In this document: in pieces, positions 60,841 to 64,000 of the stretch | Numbering within the stretch: the stretch's first letter is position 1 | Layout: every line of letters starts with the position of its first letter | From: Piper betle | Taxonomy: Eukaryota; Streptophyta; Magnoliopsida; Piperales; Piperaceae | Direction: 5' to 3' | NCBI GenBank assembly: GCA_033002965.1 | Contig: JAURVB010003540.1 | Location: 1 to 64,000 of the forward strand | Length of the DNA: 64,000 bases | Notes under the pieces: generated by a model | The model's database searches: none | The model's input: only the letters and a program-made list of their open reading frames with translations | Told to the model about the DNA's origin: nothing | Program-made: the position numbers and the translations under genes

Positions 60841-62690
60841 TGTAACACCTCGAATTTGTTTCACTTAAGAACTGGATTAAAACGGTTATGATCGAATCAA
60901 GTTATATCTAAATTAATCAATTTAAAAGACTCGAATAAGAAACGGATCAAAGCAACTCTTTTGACATCTTAAGAAAGGAAGGTACTACTAAACATATAAT
61001 CAACAATCAACACGGAAGGAATGAATAGATGAGTGCAACAACCTAATACGAAACTACGCACAATAGCATGATATAAAAATAGTCAACACTCAAGAATAGC
61101 CAAATATAAATTGATAAAATAAGGGACTAAACACATTAACGTAGTTAGACTCGAACAAGAAGTCTAAACACATTAAAGTAGTTAGACTCCAACAAGAAGT
61201 GGACTGCCCCTCTTGGCGTCGCGAGAAAGTAAGACATCACTAAATATGCAACCAACACTCTACAAGAAAGAATAAATGGATACATGCAATAACCTAATAA
61301 GAAACTACATGTAATAGCATGACATAAAAACACTCAATACTCAACATTAGGCAAAATATAAATAGATAAAATAAGAAAATAAATACATTAAAGTAATTGC
61401 TAAAGCTAAAATCTGAGTGTCTCATTGATACATTTGATATCATGCCTGATTTACTCATACAAAACTAGGGATGGCATACGTCTTAATACATCAATTAAAA
61501 TACATACAAACACGTATCAAACACAGACAAAAATACAAAAGAAAAATAACAATGTGTTGAGCACAAGTGTGTATAGTAACTATCTGTCCTTCTACTAAAA
61601 TCGACCTAACACACAGGAATAAAAGACATACATATAAATTTAGAAAACTATCAACAACGAATGTCACTAGCCCAAAAAATAGCTAATATAAACCGGTAAG
61701 TGGAATCCAACTTTCACAAGGAAGGAATACTAATATATAATTCCATAGGAATACTAAAAAGGCATCTACTGAAGAGCCATCAAACTGCAGATTAGACAAC
61801 ATTCTGAACTGAACTGGTGTTGTGCCACTTTTGACAAATACCTCTTTAGGCAATAATTGGCCCCACTTTTGAAAAAAACACATATCCTAAGCCCTCTCTA
61901 TACCTCAATTAACTCCTAACCTATAGCACAAAACCAAGTACTCTCGGGGAGTCACCTTCAATATCTTTTGATACTTTAAGTCTAGATATGCGTTATACAC
62001 AATAATACTTGTTTACTCCACACCTCTTCGAGTGTGAGGAAGATCAAGATGTAGAGATGTCACGATCCCTTGAGAAGGAAATAACCTTCTTAATAATCTA
62101 GAGCTCGCTGTGACTTACATATGCACCATTTCACAGTATATGCAATGTTAAGTCTACAAATTCTCAGCTCACTGAAAACTCAATAAAACTATATATAAAG
62201 ATAGGAAGAGGATCATATAAGTAGGCCCGAAAGTAACGTAAAGAAAAGCTAAGTTCGAAAATAACACAAAAAATCTTATCCTCGAGGGTTATGAATCATA
62301 GAAGTAAAATATGTCTACATGACCCGTGTTAAGTACAATTTAATAAAATAATTATTTAACATACCCTACAATTTGAAATTAAACCACGATAGAGTAGAAC
62401 AATAAAGTTAAGAAGAGTTTTAACAAACTTGAAGTCCAAACTCTAAGTATTATACCACATTTATGGCAAGTTCAGACTCCAGAACCTTCATCGGAAACCA
62501 CTCTTAAGCAAACAAATGACAGCTCTATATAATGCATATTCATAATATGTGCTTACATCAACGGTAACATTACAAACAATGGGCAAAGCAAATATATCCA
62601 TGAATTTAACATGTAAGAACTAGGTACACACGAGCTGTAAATAAATAAATAAATAAAAACAAAAATATAAGTAAATATATATATATATCC
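60841..62690. mobile_element. Truncated, diverged LTR family A copy
   Basis: It starts TGTAACACCTCGAATTTG and follows the family-A order: a GACATCTTAAG segment, ACAACGAATGTCACTAGCCC (compare AACGAGTGTTACCGGCCC at 50238), GAGTGTGAGGAA near 62030, and CTCGAGGGTTATGAAT near 62281. The copy is strongly diverged and loses similarity near 62690, about 120 bp before the plastid L29 gene. No target duplication was found. Confidence 0.7.
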
Positions 62691-62809
62691 AAAATAGCTT
62701 TATCATATTTAAATTCATTTTCTCCTCTCTTGCTTACGGGGCGAGTGAAAAGCATTATCCACTATCCTCTCCCAACCCGACGGCGAGAGGAGTGGCGGTG
62801 GAGACGACG

Positions 62810-63132
62810 ATGCTAGGCCTACTCTCCCTGTCTTCTCCGGCGCACCTCTCCCCTCCTTCGTCTCCGCCAAGCCCATCCCTTGTTCCGCCACAAAGGCATC
62901 GTCTTTCCATGGAATCCGCGTCCAGCAGCTCCTGCCGCCGGCGGCCGCGAGAGCTGCCGGCGCGGTCATGATGGCGAAGAGGGCGGAGGAGTTGAAGGAG
63001 ATCCGCGCCAAGTCGACGGAGGAGCTTCACGAGGAGATTATCGACCTCAAAGGCGAGCTGTTCATGCTCCGCCTCCAGAGGTCCGCCCGCAACGAGTTCA
63101 AGTCCAGTGAATTCCGCCGCATGCGCAAAAGG
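62810..63132 (+). CDS. RPL29: Plastid ribosomal protein uL29c, exon 1 (gene runs off the window)
   Basis: Nuclear gene for the chloroplast large-subunit protein L29. Exon 1 encodes a transit peptide (VFSGAPLPSFVSAKP, then SSFHGIRVQQLLPP), MMAKRAEELKEIRAKSTEEL and the conserved core DLKGELFMLRLQRSARNEFK, SSEFRRMRKR, and stops at a GT donor at 63133 in phase 0. The natural start is ATG 62810 (MLGLLSLSS), but that ATG is one frame away from the rest of the transit peptide, so one base seems to be missing between about 62812 and 62835. Otherwise translation could begin only at the MM at 62968, with no transit peptide. I find no second exon before 64000; it must lie beyond. Confidence 0.88.
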
Positions 63133-64000
63133 GTAATCTTTTCCTGGTTTGCACTTTTTAAATTTTTGTGTATTAGTAGTGTTAGTATTGTGTGCTGTGG
63201 GAAATTGAATGCTTGGTCCGGCATTTTGGACAATGTTATAAGAAAGCCGATATATAGTTGTTGTGCGTGTAGATGAGCAAGCCACGATTGACATCATTTG
63301 TTGCTTTCTGATATATTGATTGTGTGCTGTTGAATTGCAAATGTATGCATAGTTTTGGCGTAGTGTGGTTTGAGCATGCTAAGTATTCGTCAAATTGTTT
63401 AATTGAGACGGGATGTTATTAATTTGCTGGGCAGCCCAGTGTGTGTGTGTCTAATACGTAAGTTTTTATCCCATGTTCATGAGTAGTTTCCTTTTCATTT
63501 CACTAATGAGATGCCGAGATTTAGATCTAAATAAATTTTGCTAATGGACCTATGAACACTGATGGCTTTTTTTCCCTTCAAAAAGTTGCAGATCTTAGTA
63601 ATGCATAACATTAGGTTGTGTATTCAATACATGTCGGACCAGTGTGTCTATTTGTATGTACTTAAAGGCATTATTGTGCAGAATGCAATTGGCTGCAAGT
63701 GTACTTTTTATGAGTGGCTACAATTTTGCTTCTATGGCTGCCTAGCGCACATAACCACTGACTTTGTTGAGACTCTGGACTTGCTGCAAGTCTATGTTAT
63801 TCGCTTTGTTGAAACTTTGTTGGAGATTGAAGCTTGTTCACTTCATGACGTGGAGTGTGTTATTAACTACTTGTGGTTGTCAAATGCTCAAAGACTAAGA
63901 ATTTATCCATTTGAGCCTCTGTCCTTGTAGAATCCCTTTCCCTTAAGCTGGCTGCTTGTTATAGCTTGTGTCCAAGTTTTTGGATTGGGAGGTGTGAATC
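63133..64000 (+). other. Intron 1 of the plastid L29 gene
   Basis: T-rich intronic sequence following the GTAATC donor at 63133. The expected continuation (RMRKR then an IARMLT-type segment) is not found in the window. Open frames here lack homology that I can recognise. Confidence 0.6.

Noticed and set aside
1..64000. CRISPR arrays, operons, prokaryotic-type signals, rRNA and tRNA genes
   Set aside because: The sequence is plant nuclear DNA. The tandem arrays seen (29735-30125, 4870-6000, 11785-12010) are diverged contiguous repeats without spacers, and I found no cloverleaf or rRNA-like segment.

Overview
This is a nuclear chromosome segment of a flowering plant. The evidence is intron-rich genes with GT–AG splice sites, typical plant gene families (HAK/KUP potassium transporter, cyanide-insensitive alternative oxidase, plastid ribosomal protein L29, a PsaF remnant), dense Ty3-type LTR retrotransposon debris, solo LTRs and non-autonomous hAT elements, and AT-rich intergenic DNA with GC-rich first exons. 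I cannot name the species; a monocot or magnoliid is possible but only a guess.

Layout. 1-2460: tail of a solo LTR (called family A here), interrupted by a solo LTR of a second family (B) with a clean 5-bp target duplication. 2465-4490: two adjacent foldback (inverted-repeat) elements marked by copies of a short GGGCCGTTGGAT hairpin. 4585-11160 (+): KUP7-like K+ transporter, 10 exons, with an unusual tandem array in intron 1 and a retroposon in intron 3. 11161-16890: intergenic repeats, including a long near-perfect hairpin at 14842-14954. 16893-18840 (-): alternative oxidase, 4 exons. 19355-19883: hAT-type element. 23300-26244 (+): multi-exon pseudogene of a BTL-type mitochondrial carrier. 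26976-34673 (+): decayed Ty3 retrotransposon whose gag is split by a solo LTR. 35414-43131 (+): TMEM135-like gene, 8 exons, with an LTR element in intron 5. 43132-47344: AT-rich repeats. 47345-56893: three family-A LTRs nested inside each other with a hAT element inside the innermost, each layer but the outermost proven by its target duplication. 57021-58498: second solo LTR B. 58840-58983 (-): PsaF pseudogene fragment. 60841-62690: truncated LTR A. 62810-64000 (+): 5' part of the plastid uL29 gene, running off the window.

The genes do not form a functional unit; they act separately in K+ transport, mitochondrial respiration, an organelle membrane and plastid translation. A striking common property is that all four otherwise intact genes need one or more small base additions (every case a deletion of 1 or 2 bases, mostly in short homopolymers) to read through. 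This points to consensus errors of a long-read assembly at least as much as to gene death. The BTL carrier is different: it has a nonsense codon, a frameshift insertion, an internal deletion and a lost splice acceptor, and is a genuine pseudogene.

I found no clearly new molecular system. The most unusual structures are the four-level nested insertion and the paired palindromes next to the KUP7 promoter.
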